Part shown: piece after piece, positions 24,537 to 36,730 of the stretch | How the letters are laid out: the number at the start of each line of letters is the position of its first letter | How positions within the stretch are numbered: position 1 is the first letter of the stretch | Source of the DNA: Laetiporus sulphureus 93-53 | Taxonomy: Eukaryota; Basidiomycota; Agaricomycetes; Polyporales; Laetiporaceae | DNA: 64,000 bases | Assembly: GCF_001632365.1 (NCBI RefSeq) | Contig: NW_024468529.1 | Coordinates: 295,762-359,761, forward strand | Direction: 5' to 3' | The notes under the pieces: generated by a model | The model's input: the letters and a program-made list of their open reading frames with translations, nothing else | Told to the model about the DNA's origin: nothing | The model's database searches: none | Position numbers and translations under genes: made by a program

Positions 24537-25034
24537 TCACCACTGTGCGCAGTCTCGACACTCTCCCAGTGCACCCCTCACCCAGCCGCCTATCCTCACT
24601 GCATGCAAATTCATATGTGCCTCGACCCCCGTCAGGAGGCTGATCAAGGCCAATATCCCTATCGCGCAAAGGAACGCTTCTATAAAGCGCCGGCGGGCCC
24701 GCCTAGTCGCCTCCTGAACAGCATGCGGCGAACGAGGGTCGTAGTACGGCAGAAGATGGGTCTGTTGAGGTATCGGTGTGGGACCGTACCCTACGTGCGA
24801 AGGAACCGGTGCGGGCGAAGGCGAATTCATGGTGTTATGAGATTGTGGCGACCTCGCGCTCTGCTGAGAAGGCTCTACAAACTCGGAGTAAGGAGGAGGA
24901 GGTGATGATGGTTTTGAATGCGAAGAGGAGGAGGTCGCCTGAGTCTGAGGGGCCATGCTGAATGTTGACAGAAGCGATGAGCCTGCGGCACTTTGCCCCG
25001 TGTGCGGGGAATCGGAGGCGCCTGCTAACGTCAT
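24537..25034 (-). CDS. Small Pro-rich single-pass membrane protein, function unknown
   Basis: 165 residues from the ATG at 25032-25034. The N-terminal two thirds are Ser/Pro/Gln-rich and contain a PPPPYSEF stretch (PPxY motif, a WW-domain ligand). A basic cluster (EATRRARRRFIEA) is followed by one hydrophobic helix (FLCAIGILALISLLTGV) and a short tail ending ECRDCAQW. The layout resembles a type II or tail-anchored adaptor with a cytosolic PPxY arm. A further 3' exon cannot be excluded. I do not recognise a named family. Confidence 0.55.
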   Translation of the reverse strand: MTLAGASDSPHTGQSAAGSSLLSTFSMAPQTQATSSSSHSKPSSPPPPYSEFVEPSQQSARSPQSHNTMNSPSPAPVPSHVGYGPTPIPQQTHLLPYYDPRSPHAVQEATRRARRRFIEAFLCAIGILALISLLTGVEAHMNLHAVRIGGWVRGALGECRDCAQW

Positions 25035-25255
25035 CAAATCAGGAGTTCAACGTTACGTTCAACAAGCGCGCATCAACACTGGTCGAAGAAACAACTTGAC
25101 TACGTCTACGAAATATTGAAGTGCTTTCACGCTTGCTGCTAACATTATTATGTAACACAGAAAGTTGAGTGCTTGACTATGCTGCAAATGCGCGAAGGTT
25201 ACAAGTTAACCTTCAATTCCCCAGTAGTATCCCGCCTTTGCTTCCGCGAATTATT

Positions 25256-26326
25256 TCACGGGTGAGCGAGAAGGTATCCGCCATCCACAATGACAGTCTG
25301 CAGAAACGCCTATCAGGACAGATGAACTCGATGACAAATGAAAAACATTTTTTTTACCTGACCGTAAATGTATTGGTTGCACGCGAGCAGTAGCGCCGCC
25401 TGCGCCATATCCTCTTCGCCTCCCGATCGTCCAGCAGGAATACCCTTCTTCTCACCGTAGGACTCATCGACCGGGATGCTCGACTTGTTCTGCTCGTTCG
25501 ATCCCTCGGCTGCAAGCCACGGCATAGATGTTAGCCAGCGTTTAAATGACTTCAGCCGGCAATGTACGCACTGGTCATCTCGCTGGGGAAGATTCCTGGC
25601 GCAATTGAATTCACGCGGACTTTAACGCCAGGGCGGCGCATCTCCTGCGCGAGAAGCTGGGTCAGCTGGATCGCCGCTGCCTTGGACGTGTTGTACGCAT
25701 AGTGGTGTTGCGATGTGCGCGTTACGCCAGAGATGGACGAGATATTGATGACACTGCCGGTATGTCCTCCTCCACGAGTTGTGGCAGCAGACAACAGAGG
25801 CATGAATGCGACAGTGGTGAAGAAGTATCTGGAACGTCATTCAATGAGCATACACTGACTGTATGCGCGTCATTTGCACGTACCCAATGACGTTTGTGCG
25901 GTATACGCTCTCCCACATCAATACCTCTTCATTCCAGAGCTCTTTCTGCAGTGCCTGCGCGCTCTCATCGCCCTTCTCAACCGTGCTCGTGCTTCCATCG
26001 ATACCAGCGTTGTTCACCAGCACGTCCACATGCTTCTCGTGTTTCGCGATCTCTTGCGCAAGGTTCTGGATGGACGCCTTGTCCGTGATATCCGCGGTGA
26101 TGGGAATGATCTTTCCCTGTGGGTGCGCAAGAGATGCGCCCCACGTCTTAGCGGCAGTCTGCAGCGTCTCCGCACGTCGTCCGGTTATGTACACGCGTGC
26201 GCCGTTGTTCGCAAATGCTTGCGCGATCATCAGGCCGATACCCGTGCCGCCTCCGGTGACGACGCAGACCCATCCCTCGACGTTGAAGAGGTTCTTTACT
26301 GAGAACCTTACGTTTCCTCCGTCCAT
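25256..26326 (-). CDS. Short-chain dehydrogenase/reductase (classical SDR)
   Basis: NAD(P)-dependent oxidoreductase; the substrate cannot be read from sequence. From MDGGNVRFSVKNLFNVEG: cofactor loop VVTGGGTGIGLMIAQAFANN, ITGRRAETL with Arg after the second strand, ITADITD, VLVNNAGID, then SVINISSISGV with catalytic Ser and HHYAYNTSKAAA giving the YxxxK pair. Next come VKVRVNSIAPGIFPSEMT, ARGRSGGEEDMAQAALLLA and NQYIYGQ. The final exon is tiny: after an intron beginning gtaaaaaaaatg (about 25299-25358) it encodes TVIVDGGYLLAHP and stop, the usual SDR C-terminus. The upstream in-frame ATG at 26524 lies before a good TATA box and was rejected as a start. Confidence 0.9.
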
Positions 26327-26491
26327 TGTTGTTGCTGCTGCCGTTATGTGGGTTTTGGGTTCTGATAAGGGTAAATGTATGGCGAGTTGCAAGAAGTGTA
26401 GATTGCGACGAAAGCGCTGTAGCGGATGGGGATGGGAATAATCTTGCTGGTAGATGAAAGACAATGACCATGAGCACGACGGCGGAGGAGG

Positions 26492-26498
26492 TTTTATA
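26492..26498 (-). promoter_or_regulatory. TATA box of the SDR gene
   Basis: Minus-strand TATAAAA lies 166 bases upstream of the chosen ATG at 26326. It falls between that ATG and the in-frame ATG at 26524, which argues that translation begins at 26326. Confidence 0.6.
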
Positions 26499-26526
26499 GT
26501 GATGGAACTGCCCGATGCCCGCATCG

Positions 26527-28658
26527 CGTTCCGCTCTAAATCTGCCCAAAGTGAGCCTCAGCTAGTGCGTCATGTTGATGCAAGTTGCTTTGACCAACGT
26601 CATAGAATCGCTCATGCGAAGCCACAAATGGCATCCGGACGGTAAACGTGTTGCTTCCTACACGTGGTGTGGTTGAGACGCGTCGGTGGCTGATCAAGAA
26701 GAGAAACTGCACATTCCATTCCGGCTCATACACCTATACAGGCGGCTATCTGCATCATATTATTACTCTGAGCACGAGATGTCTGTAACCATGGAAAGGA
26801 GGAGGGAGAGACGATCATCAGGCAGGTGTGGTTGGGAGAGCCGATGTTGGACAGACATGATGTGGATGCCATGGTCAGGGGCAGAAAGAAAGTCAGTGAG
26901 CCAATGGTTACCGAGGCTAGTAGTGAGCGTTGATTTCAGCGGGAAGGCGGGTCCACCTTGTTTTGCCACACCAGAAACTGTAAAGGGAGCAGTGAGCCCG
27001 AAGGCGGTTTTCACGCGATATGGCACAACTCGGTGTAAATGAGACGCGATCACGTGATGAAATACTCGGCAAACGCGTAAATTTCCCGGCCCGACTGCTA
27101 AAACCGGCAGAGCTATTCCTTTGACCAGGTCTTCACGCTTTTAACCCACATCATGGCGCATTTAACGGCATTTCTAACGGTTCTTGTCCCAGACCGGGGC
27201 ATCTTGGTCACTCGACGCGAAGAAAAATGCGACGTCGACGCATTACAGGGCTCTGCGCGGACCACAGATCCGAAATGATCTTCAGTGTGCAGACGAACAA
27301 CCTCACGCACCGCTACACTTGTTGGCCTGAGGATACAGTCATAGACTGCGGGGAACACACCCTTCGAGATGATGAAAAGTGACTGCCTGAGATGCCGAAG
27401 TTCTCGCCATTTGGAGGATGGTTGTCTCCAAAAAGATTTGCCTTTGTCTCATACAGTTTACCGGATTCAAGAAGAAAGATGCGTGCGTCCAGCATGAATT
27501 GTAAGTATGCTTCATCTCGTATCAGCTTGTTCACCCTTTGGCGTTAGCGGCATCTACCCCTAATTAGAGGCACAGGAAGGTGCCGTGTCCAATTGTCAAA
27601 ATTGCCATCAGGTGCATGCTAGGAGCAAGTCCGTCGGCATGCAACATTCGCACTCCTGTGAAGAGGCGTGGCCAGCTATCATCTCTGCATAACAGCCTTC
27701 AATCTTATTGTCAGCCGGACAGTCAAGGCTTTCTTCAAGGACAGAGACTCATACCGCCTTGGCGGCCGCTGATGATCACAAGACGTCGCAAACTCTAGTC
27801 AACTCCATCGCACGAATCCATAGATGGGAAGAATACATCCCGAATTGTTCGCAGGACTCGTCACGGGAGAGAAGGTTTGATTGAAACGCCGTGGAGAATG
27901 GGACACGTACGTGTTGCTCAAGCTGACGCATTCCTCCGTTCCTTCTGTCCCCCTAAACATGTCAGTCTAGTTGTAAAACAGGAAATGCCTTCATCTCGCA
28001 CCGGGACGTTCCAATAGACTTCTGCCAACATTGCACAGCGTACGGTGAGGGTTTCGCCTAGTTTATGATGGTTTGCTGAGCTCACGTTTGGAAGCAGCGA
28101 ATGGAATAATCAACCGCGGATGGCACCATATGAAATGAACCAGAGCCTAAGCTATGGCCGTCAAGCAAGAGGACAAGAGGAATCTCGACCTATCCGTTTG
28201 ATCCCGGAGCAAAGAACAAGCCCCAAGGACACCCACAGATTTTCGAGTCTATCTACCAAGCAAGAGGATGCGCAGGCTATGGCATGCATTACAGCGGCTG
28301 ACGATTATTGCGATTTGAACGATCGAGAAAACCTGGTATCGCATTCATCGGTGATGTGCAGCATGTGCTCATACAGGTCTGATCCTCTCGTTCACGCACC
28401 TGCCTGTCCAATAAAGTGTCATAGACTTTCTGTAGCCTGCTTACTTCGGGCGTTGCACAAGATATCGTTGTGGCACCGTCATTCTTCATGATGGCACGGA
28501 GCTCAGAGTAACACATCCACGTGCTCTTCGCTTAGCCACGTTTTCTGATCATACTTCCTAGGTTGTGGCGATAGCGACTCTGTCCGATATCTCCTCAACG
28601 CAGTTTGTACTCCAGCTAGCTCGTTCTTGATCGTGCAACCCTCAACACCGCCTTTGAT
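26527..28658. other. Gene-poor stretch, possibly holding decayed coding sequence
   Basis: More than 2 kb without a gene I can support. Minus-strand stretches at about 27380-27534 (AYLQFMLDARIFLLESGKLY) and 27113-27358 (VYDCILRPTSVAVREVVRLH) have protein-like composition but do not join by normal splice signals. They may be remnants of a lost gene. No repeat, RNA gene or mobile element was seen. Confidence 0.4.
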
Positions 28659-30011
28659 ATGTCGTTGTCTTTGGGCCGCTTGCGTGCGGAGGTAGTCTGC
28701 GGCGATGTGCCGCTTTCGGCCTACATGGTGGAATTTGAAGACAGCAACCGTACGATCGGCTGCTACATAGCCAGTGAGGCAGGAAAGGTCAGTCATGCAG
28801 CAGGCTTCAAGGTCCCGATATGAATGCCAGATCGACGAATATCGAAACTGCAGAGCTTCTCCATCAAAGTGCACAACACTTCTGAGAATATGGACGTCGC
28901 TGTTGTTTTCTTCGTCGACGGGATGCCTGTGGACACTGGATTTCTCAGGCGCGGAAAAGAGGGATCGTGCATTGGCGTCCGCACGATACATGGTAGTGTG
29001 AAGAAGTTCGTCTTTACAGAGGTAACCGTTACTGGTTTGTTATCCGATTTCATTCTTGTCAAGAGCGCAATTGTTCACTCGACCGTCCTCCAGGCGACGC
29101 CAATCTTGCAAGCCCTGATGATAGTACCGCTTGGGATCGACTGGGTTCTGTAGAAGTTCAGTTTTTCCGCGTCGAGGACTTGTCAACATTTGACAACGCC
29201 ACGTTCATGACCGAGGTCGACTTGGAAAGGATTGTCCACGAACGGAGCAACAAGGCAGGAACCCATGTGGTGTCGTACGTGATCTGCTCTATGAACTATA
29301 CTATTAACATACACATGGTCTACAGTCTCAGCGACGAGGTCATGCAAGTTCCAAAACCATCTCATAGTGTCCGCTGGCTGGACACGGAACCATATTCGAC
29401 ATTTCAATTCCAATACATGCCCACAGGTAGCAGATTTTGTGTCTCTCATGGTTTTTCGCTGTAAGTTAACAGCTATGAAGCCATCCTGCAGGAATTGGGT
29501 ATAGCGCCACGATCGACTCGGCGAAGCGTGTCGGTCGCAGAAGCGCCGCAGCCCGGTCCTTCTAATACTCAACGTTCTTCATCGGGCGAAGCAAGCTCGC
29601 GCCCTGCAAAAGTTGATAAAGGCAAGGGACGCGCGGTAGATCCTGTCCCCAACCAACCTCCCAAGAACGAGTCGCGTGCAGCCTCTTCTCAGGGCGACGA
29701 TGTCGGATCAGGTTCGAATACCGGAAGCACATCGTTTCGGTGGAAACAAGCTAACAGGCTGCCTGTCTCAGATATATATGATATTTACGACATCCCTTTG
29801 GACGATGCGGGCGCGTTCGAATACTATGGTTTCAAGGTATGAATTTATTTGGGCAGGCTATGGCGGCGACTGAGAAATAGCACAGCTATTACGTAAAACC
29901 GCACGAAAGCGTCGTATGGACTCAGAGAAGATACGAGATATTAACGAGAGGGTCCAGCTGATAGAAGCGCTAATGTATCTCAACGGCTTGATGGAGCTGA
30001 GCGACAACTGA
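28659..30011 (+). CDS. DUF7918-type protein (basidiomycete family of unknown function)
   Basis: The family is common in mushroom-forming fungi and has no known activity. The chosen start gives MSLSLGRLRAEVVCGDVPLS; then YMVEFEDSNRTIGCYIASEA and, after an intron, the beta-rich block FSIKVHNTSENMDVAVVFFV with DGMPVDTGFLRRG, which shows the family pattern of a short strand, a VDG turn and RRG. Further exons give KKFVFTEVTVTG|DANLASP, LGSVEVQFFRVEDL, FQFQYMPT|AILQELGIAP, a disordered charged region (SRPAKVDKGKGRAVD) and a basic helical end (LLRKTARKRRMDSEKIRDIN) closing ELSDN. Five or more short introns are required; the joins restore family spacing but are my deduction. The gene stands alone after the gene-poor stretch. 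Confidence 0.72.
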
Positions 30012-30365
30012 TAGGCAATGTCACTGGAGGGGCGCTTTAGATACATGTCGCAAGATGTGAGTATGACATTCTCACATCTGGGTACCAGCACTAATAGGAA
30101 AGCCGCTCTCATTCCTCAGTAGTCCGAATGTATACACGAGCACGCATTCGCCCTGTGAGAGAAGCCCCAGCGATCGACAAGTCAGAAGTGGCAGTTCTGT
30201 ACACTGACAGTGAATTCTCTCCATGTCCGTTGACTCTGTGTACAATATCAAGTTTTCTCTCGTCTCCATCTAGAACATTGAGATCACAACAAATTCAGCT
30301 TGCGGCAGATGGAATTGTCAAGCGATTGACGACAGCAGATACTAAACTAAACAACACCAGCGCGC
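30012..30365. other. Convergent spacer
   Basis: About 350 bases between the DUF7918 and eIF3b stop codons, presumably both 3' UTRs. No other feature is visible. Confidence 0.45.
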
Positions 30366-33039
30366 CTACTCCACAACCTCCTCCTCGATCTGCTCAATGA
30401 CCTCGTCCATCCATACCTCAATCTCCTCTTTCGATTCCTCACCATGCTCCTCGCTCTCTCCCTCAACCTTCTTCCCACGACGTGTGCGTTCTTCTGCGAT
30501 CTCCTCCTTGACCCGATCGCGCCAGGCATTCCATTCGTCCACAAGGCGTTTACGTTGTGCAATGAGCTCGGCGCTGACGTTGCTCTCTTCCGCAGCATCT
30601 TCTTCTTCGAAGGCGCGGCTGTACTCCTTGAGAGTCCGGCGAATGTGCCTTTGCTGCTCCTTGGTAAGAAGCGTGCGCGGTCGCGGACGCCATAGGAATT
30701 GCTTGAAGCGATCGAGGATGTGCTTCTCGAGCTCCTGGCCGCGGAAATCCCAGATGGCATAACCGTTCTCGAGCTGATCACAATGAACGAACCATAGAGC
30801 ATTAAAATCAGGAGGTGGTCGTGCGAAACATACTACTTACCGTATGCCTCCAGGCACTTGCACTCGTGGCCAGATAGCGGCCGCTAGGATCCCATTCAGC
30901 GTCGGTCACGGCATAGTGGTCCGCCGTGCCTAGATGCTGAATGCCGCTGCCCCATTCTTCCTTCGAAGGTCCCTCCCTACGACCGATGTCTTCGGAGGTG
31001 AAATCAAGATCCCAGAACTCCAGCTCCGACTTCGTCGAAGAGCCAATTGTCGCAAGGACGACGTGACGCCCTCGCGGCGACCAACGAACAGTGTTGCTAG
31101 TTCGGCCTGGCAATGTCCCTAATAAAGTCCGCTCAACGACTGCAGCGTCAATTTCCGATTGAGCGAACTTACGAAGCAGCTTAAAGTCACCCTTCCCGCG
31201 CACGAGCTGATAGAAGCTGACGTCGGTTTTGATAGCGCTGCCGGGTGCAGGGTTGGAGAGATTCGGATCGCTACTTGAAATGATCGCGAAACGATCCCCC
31301 TTCGGCTCCCAAGAGAAGTCGGTGACAGGATCTGATCCACCCAACGTAAACATGGAAATGAGCATATGGAGGAAGCCGACGACAGCCTACCCTTGAGCTC
31401 AACGACTTCCACAGGGAAGTCCTTTTCGCGCACGCAGAAAATCTCAAGGTTGCAGTACATGGACTTCTTCGTCTTGGTGTGGCGATCTACCTTGACGCAG
31501 AGGAAGTCACCTTGGTTTTGCCAGTGGAGCTTGCACTGCGGTAACTCTTAGCTAGCCAGCTGACCTACGCTATTGAGAATCTTACCTCAGAGACACTGAA
31601 CAGATTCTTCTGCCGAGGAGAGGTGCGGCTCGGGAAGTTCATCAGAGTGACGCGTGCGGGCTGGTTAGCAACCTCGGGTGTCCAGTATGCGAGCATGTTC
31701 TCTCTGGGCTTCTTAGTAGTCTTGCCCTGGGCCTCCGCCTCCGCGTCCTCGCGGTCCTTTTCCCCCTGTGGGCACCACTCAAAGTCAACTACGCCCTCGA
31801 TCTTGATACTCTTCTTTCCTTCGAGGCCCATGCTTGGCAGTTCATACACGCTGATTTGTTGGCCTGGTGTGACTCGGGCAACATACTTGTCATCCGCGCT
31901 CCACTTGAGAGTAGGCCATTGCAGCTGCTTCTTGACATCTTCACCTTCTGAATAGACTGTCGGGAATGTGCGGAGGAGATCACCGGTCTTGACGTCCCAC
32001 ACAGCGACGTTGTTGCCTTCATCCTCGGGAGAGAAGTACTGTGGGCCCTGTTGCGCACCTTCAGGAACCATGATCGGATCGTGCGACCATGTGACCATAT
32101 ATTGCTCGTTGGGAGAAAAGTCGATGAGCTTCACCATCGGATGCGCGAATCGATGCTGCTTCCCCCATGAAGTGCCGCCCCAGAGTTGTATACCCTGACG
32201 ATGAAGAGTTGCGAGGTATGTGCCAAGAGGTGACCATGAGACATAGAGATCTGTCCAGTTCTGCAAATTACAACTTAACCTCTGGCGCGAGGAAAGTATG
32301 CGATCCGATGATACGTACATTTCGGCTGAAAGCAACCTCACATTGTGAGGGCTTGCCCTGCCAATGAATCTCAACCTCATCATCGCGGTAGGTAGCATAT
32401 TGATCTCTGCCATAAGGATCACCCAACCAAGCACGAAGATGCTCCTGTCCACAGGTCAGCCAATGACTGATAATCTATTTGAGAAAAGAAGGATCGACCT
32501 TGGGCTTGTACTCCTCGGGCTCCGGCTCGACATACGTTTCGTCCAGGTTAGCATAGCGCTCGATATCGGTGAATCGGTTGACCAGGAAGGTGTGTCTAGC
32601 ATCGAACGGATGCCCGTGCATGGCATTCATCGCAAAAGCGGCATCGTTCGCATTTTTGAACTCGATGAAGACATATCTTGTTGAGGATCAGAGAGCGCAC
32701 ACTCAATGCCAGTCTCAACGGCGACATACCCCTTGCTCTTTCCAGTCGCATCATCCCATGGCACGGATATGTCATCCGGCTTGATGGGCGCGCCCTTGCG
32801 GGAAAACTCCTTCGCGATCTTCGCGAGCAGCCTCTCCAGCTTCGACTGGTCAATAACGGGGACGCCATCGACCACCAATATGTTGTCAAAACCCTCTTCG
32901 AACTGAACTTGATATCTAAAGCAATGCCTCAGGCGTCATACAAGCAGCCGATGCAACAAACTTACTTTGCCTCAATGTCGGAGTAGTCAACATCCTCGTC
33001 GTCCTCGGCGTGGACGCCGTTCACGCCGTTTGGTGCCAT
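30366..33039 (-). CDS. PRT1: Eukaryotic translation initiation factor 3 subunit b (Prt1)
   Basis: Scaffold subunit of eIF3, needed for 43S pre-initiation complex assembly and scanning. The start [20 protein letters not shown] is acidic, as usual. The RRM is [20 protein letters not shown] and, after splicing out about 50 bases, [20 protein letters not shown]. The linker contains the hallmark [12 protein letters not shown] and [12 protein letters not shown]. The beta-propeller includes [100 protein letters not shown] and [20 protein letters not shown]. The C-terminal helix ends in a run of acidic residues ([10 protein letters not shown]). Length and order are complete for the family. It is immediately downstream of the Csx1-like gene on the same strand, about 690 bases away. 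Confidence 0.97.
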
Positions 33040-33727
33040 GATATCTCTTTCGTCCAGCCTCTTGCTCGCAGACAACAGAGCCACAGAAGAAGTCAGCAGT
33101 GTTTAAGTGGGGATGAGAGCAAGTACGCGACGAAGCACCGACTAATGATCGAGCAGAGATTTCTTTCGGTGTGATCATGCATCTGTCACACCGTGACTCA
33201 AGTCGGGCCACCTGTCACATCTCCAATTCAGTACTTACTCTTAGTCGACCGTGCAAGTGGCAAGGAGAGACAGTGAGCAATCCATTTGGTTAGTTTGTGT
33301 ACTTTATGTACATAACCCATCCGCATTTATGCGGGAAATAGCACGACATGTCATGACAACAGAAAACCGGGCAACTAGACGAAACAAAACAACAGAGTAT
33401 ATCGAACAGAGTAATGACAAATTTTCGCTGCGTAAAGGTGAACACAGTATGATATGATGCAGAACGAATGCATATTCAACAGACCCCGCGTGCGACGATA
33501 GAGACGATGACAGTGGGGTGAGCCTGTGAGCCATGCGAATCGACAGCGCGTAACAAACGTGAGCGGCGGAACCGTTCGTTCTTAAAACCCAAGAGACGGG
33601 TAGATTGACGATATGGGACAAAACGTCGAAGACACGGTATCGGAGGACAAAGCCATGATAAGACCGGAGTAAAGATGACGAGAGAATACGTAGACAATGA
33701 AGAGGACGTAAGTTTCGTGAGATTCAC
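33040..33727. other. Spacer between two same-strand genes
   Basis: About 690 bases between the eIF3b start and the stop of the next minus-strand gene. It must hold the eIF3b promoter and leader. No TATA box or other element stands out. Confidence 0.45.
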
Positions 33728-36700
33728 TCAAGGCGAGGAGGGCAAGGTGTGCACCGCGTCTCCTCCTTTCCACATGGCTGGGCTGTTGAGTTCAAGGCTA
33801 GCGAGAGTGCCATTGAGGTCGTGGATGGGATCCTGTTCCTGTTCGTGTGCGCCGTACTGATCATGCGAGCCCCTCCTGGATACATCGGCTCTTGGGATCG
33901 GAGTCTCCTGACGAGATGACGCACGACTCTGCTGGAAAGGCAAATGCGAAGACGACACGACCTCCCCAAGCATGGAATTGAACCGTTGCGATACACTCGG
34001 GGGACGGATCGTCTGTAACCCCGCGGGAGAAGCCTTGCCGCCTGTCGCGTATTTCTCGTCCGAGGCAGGGTTGTACCACGGCGGGTATCCTTTGGGAACG
34101 TTACCAAACACCTGCCCTTGACCAGAAGCCGTCTGGTCTAGCATTTTCAGACCATCTCCAAGGTAGTTCGGATCCGGAGAAAACGGAGAGAACGATGATG
34201 TAGGCGGCGGAAGGCGTTGACCTGCAGTGCAATTGATTGAATTCAACCCGTTCGCACGATCACCGTTCATTTCTGGCAAGGCAGCCGTATGGCTCTCGTT
34301 ATCTCCACCGTTGCCTAGGGAGACGTTGCCGTTCAACAAATTCGTGAGTCCGAACTTCTGCAACAACTGGAGAGCCTGCTCCGGCGTCATCGACGTCGTG
34401 TTCTGCGCTGCAGACACTTGCGCTTGGTACTGAGCCTGGAAAGCGGCCGCCTGGGCTGCTTGGGCAGCAGCTTGAGCCGCCTTGTCTACAGAACAAAGTC
34501 AGCAATGAGATGGGAGCTACAATGCTGAAGTCGTACATTGACTACGACCCCAGCTGAGTCTGATTCTACTGCCACCGATAGGGAAGCCCTGCATCTTCTC
34601 GATAGCCCTCTCCGCGTCCGGTTTACGCACAAACTGCACGAAGCCGCAATGCTTCCCAACCGGCACCTTGACCTATATAACATTTAGTGAAAAGTGTGCT
34701 ATGCTAACCATATTCAAACCTACATAGTGAATATCGCCAAAGGGTGCGAAGAATGTCCTCAAGGTCTCCTCGGAGATCAAAGGTGACAGGCCTCCAACGA
34801 ACACCGTAGTGTTATATGGATCAGATGAAGTGAGCTGTTCTCCGTTAGGTCCAATCAGATTGGAAAGTATCGCGCGCGCCTGGGCGTGGTGCTTCCAAGA
34901 TTCCTCCGGGATGTTATACTTCTGTGCAATCGCCGCCTCCTGACTTGACAATGCGAATGGTACGGAGACCGATGGGGCGCCGCTACTGTTCACAGGTCCG
35001 GGAGACGCGGTAGAGGCAGCGCCGGCGTACTGCGCAGCCTTGATTGCATCATCGGAGGTCGTAGAAGCCAGGGTCGACGACGACGAGGCCGTACTAGAGC
35101 CTGAACTGAGAGAGGGCGCAGAAAGTGACGAGTTTGATGTAGAGTTCGACACAGTGTTACCGTTCGACGACGCTCCAGCCGGACCGGCAAGGGGTGCGGA
35201 AACACTCTTCGTCTGGTTTCCACTGGGCAGAGTTAGTGCGATCGTCATTTGGCTTTGTTGATCCGGAAGCACTGGTGAAGACGATGACACAACCGGGAAT
35301 GGCATTTGTGAAAAGTCCAGGCCATTCATCCCAGGCGGCGGCTTGAATTTGGCAGTCGCGGGAGAGATTCGCACTGCATCAATGTTGTCATAAATGAGCC
35401 ATTCCGGGAAGGACGATCGACGTACTCGGACGGGACAAGCAATAGAGGCCATGCATCTCAATTAGGGCCCGCTGTTGATCCGCTTCATCTGTGAATCTGA
35501 TTGGGCAGACAAAGCATTAATCCCATCATATTTCACAACGACAGCCGAGACAGATACGCGCCTAACGAAACCGTATCCTCGCGACACGCCTGTCACAGGA
35601 TCCAACATAATCTTGGCGCTCTTGCAACTCAGGAATGGACGTATGAAGCGCGGCTCTCTGTCGTTGCGCAGACCAAGCACAGGGTTGCGGAAAACCGCAA
35701 CAAGGTCAGAATTCGACACCTCCGGCGCAAGGTCGCCGACAAAGATGCTGTACTCTTTGGGGTACTGCGGGTTCTGACCGCTGGGGATCATAACCGTCTG
35801 CCCAGGCAATACGGGAGGGGCGGGCGCCGTTGGTATGGACGAGGCCCAGTTGAGCGTGAACGGTTTGTTAGAGTTCGGCATGATCATGGACGCGCCGTTC
35901 CCGTTGTTGATTTGCGAGAGCACTGACGTCGCGTGGGCCTGAGTAGGGAAAGTCAGGAAGCAATACCCCGGGTTGTTCGCCTGTTGGCCGGTGATCGGGT
36001 CCGGCGCAGGACGAGGCACCTTGATATTGACGGGGTCCCAACCCATAAGGTTGCAGACCTGCTTCGCGTATTCTTCGTCCATCCAAGGCTCAAGATCGCT
36101 CCACCACAGCGTGCAGCGGGAAGAGGATGTGCCGTTAGTTGGGGAGGGAATAGAAGGAGGTGGGGGTTGCGCGTGAGGTACCTGAACTGGCGAGCTCGAC
36201 TGCTGCTGCAGGTGACGGTGGCCGATGTAGAAACCGCGCGAGTCTCGCAAGTCCCGCTCGTTGAAAGCGGGTGGAGGAGGGAGCACAGAGGAACTGTAGA
36301 GTTCGGTAACGGAGGGAGCGCGAGGAGGAGAAGGACTGTGGTGGTGGTGGACAAAGGACGAGAGTGGCGGTTGAAGTTGTGGAACCGCGCTGCCACTGTC
36401 CTGTTTGTTGGCCGTCGGCGTGGCCGAGAGCGGCGCCGGCTTGATGCTCCAGCTGTCACCGTCCCTGCCAGCGGGCAGTGAGTTGTACAGGCGGGGAGAG
36501 AAGCCGTTAGCATTCTGTGTGCTCGACGTCAACGTGCGGCGATCGACGGCCAGAGGCGGGGTGGAATAAAAGCTGTGTGCGAGCAAGTCTCGACGAACAA
36601 AGTCGGGCGGCGAGATGCTGTGTCGGACGCGCAAGGATGGGCCAGAGCCGTGGCCAATGTACTGGCCATATCCACGGCCGTCGAAAGGGGGCTGCTCGTA

Positions 36701-36730
36701 TTCGTAGAGATGTGCATCGGGTCGTGACAT
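33728..36730 (-). CDS. Three-RRM RNA-binding protein of the Csx1/Nam8/Ngr1 type
   Basis: Members bind mRNA or U1 snRNA and control mRNA stability or splicing under stress. The start MSRPDAHLYEYEQPPFDG is clear. A disordered Pro/Ser leader precedes RRM1 (CTLWWSDLEPWMDEEYAKQV, PGYCFLTFPTQ, FTLNWASS), RRM2 (YSIFVGDLAPEVSNSDLV, then a stretch of about 20 residues rich in Arg and Pro, SRGYGFVRFTDEADQQRA) and RRM3 (TTVFVGGLSPLISEETLRTF, VKVPVGKHCGFVQFVRK, IRLSWGRSQY). An Ala/Gln helix (AAQAAAQAAQAAAFQAQ) and a Ser/Asn/Pro-rich tail ending HTLPSSP follow. RRM1 uses LWWSDL as the RNP2 motif, typical of this subgroup. RRM2 contains an unusual extended insertion. Introns split RRM2 and RRM3. Confidence 0.92.

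Noticed and set aside
26326..26524. Upstream in-frame ATG of the SDR gene as start
   Set aside because: It precedes the TATA box, and the extra residues have no family counterpart.
26763..27053. Minus-strand 96-codon open frame upstream of the SDR gene
   Set aside because: No domain, no ATG context and no neighbouring exon; treated as chance.
29700..29740. tRNA-like ggttcgaat box
   Set aside because: Falls inside a DUF7918 exon and no acceptor stem or anticodon arm can be drawn.
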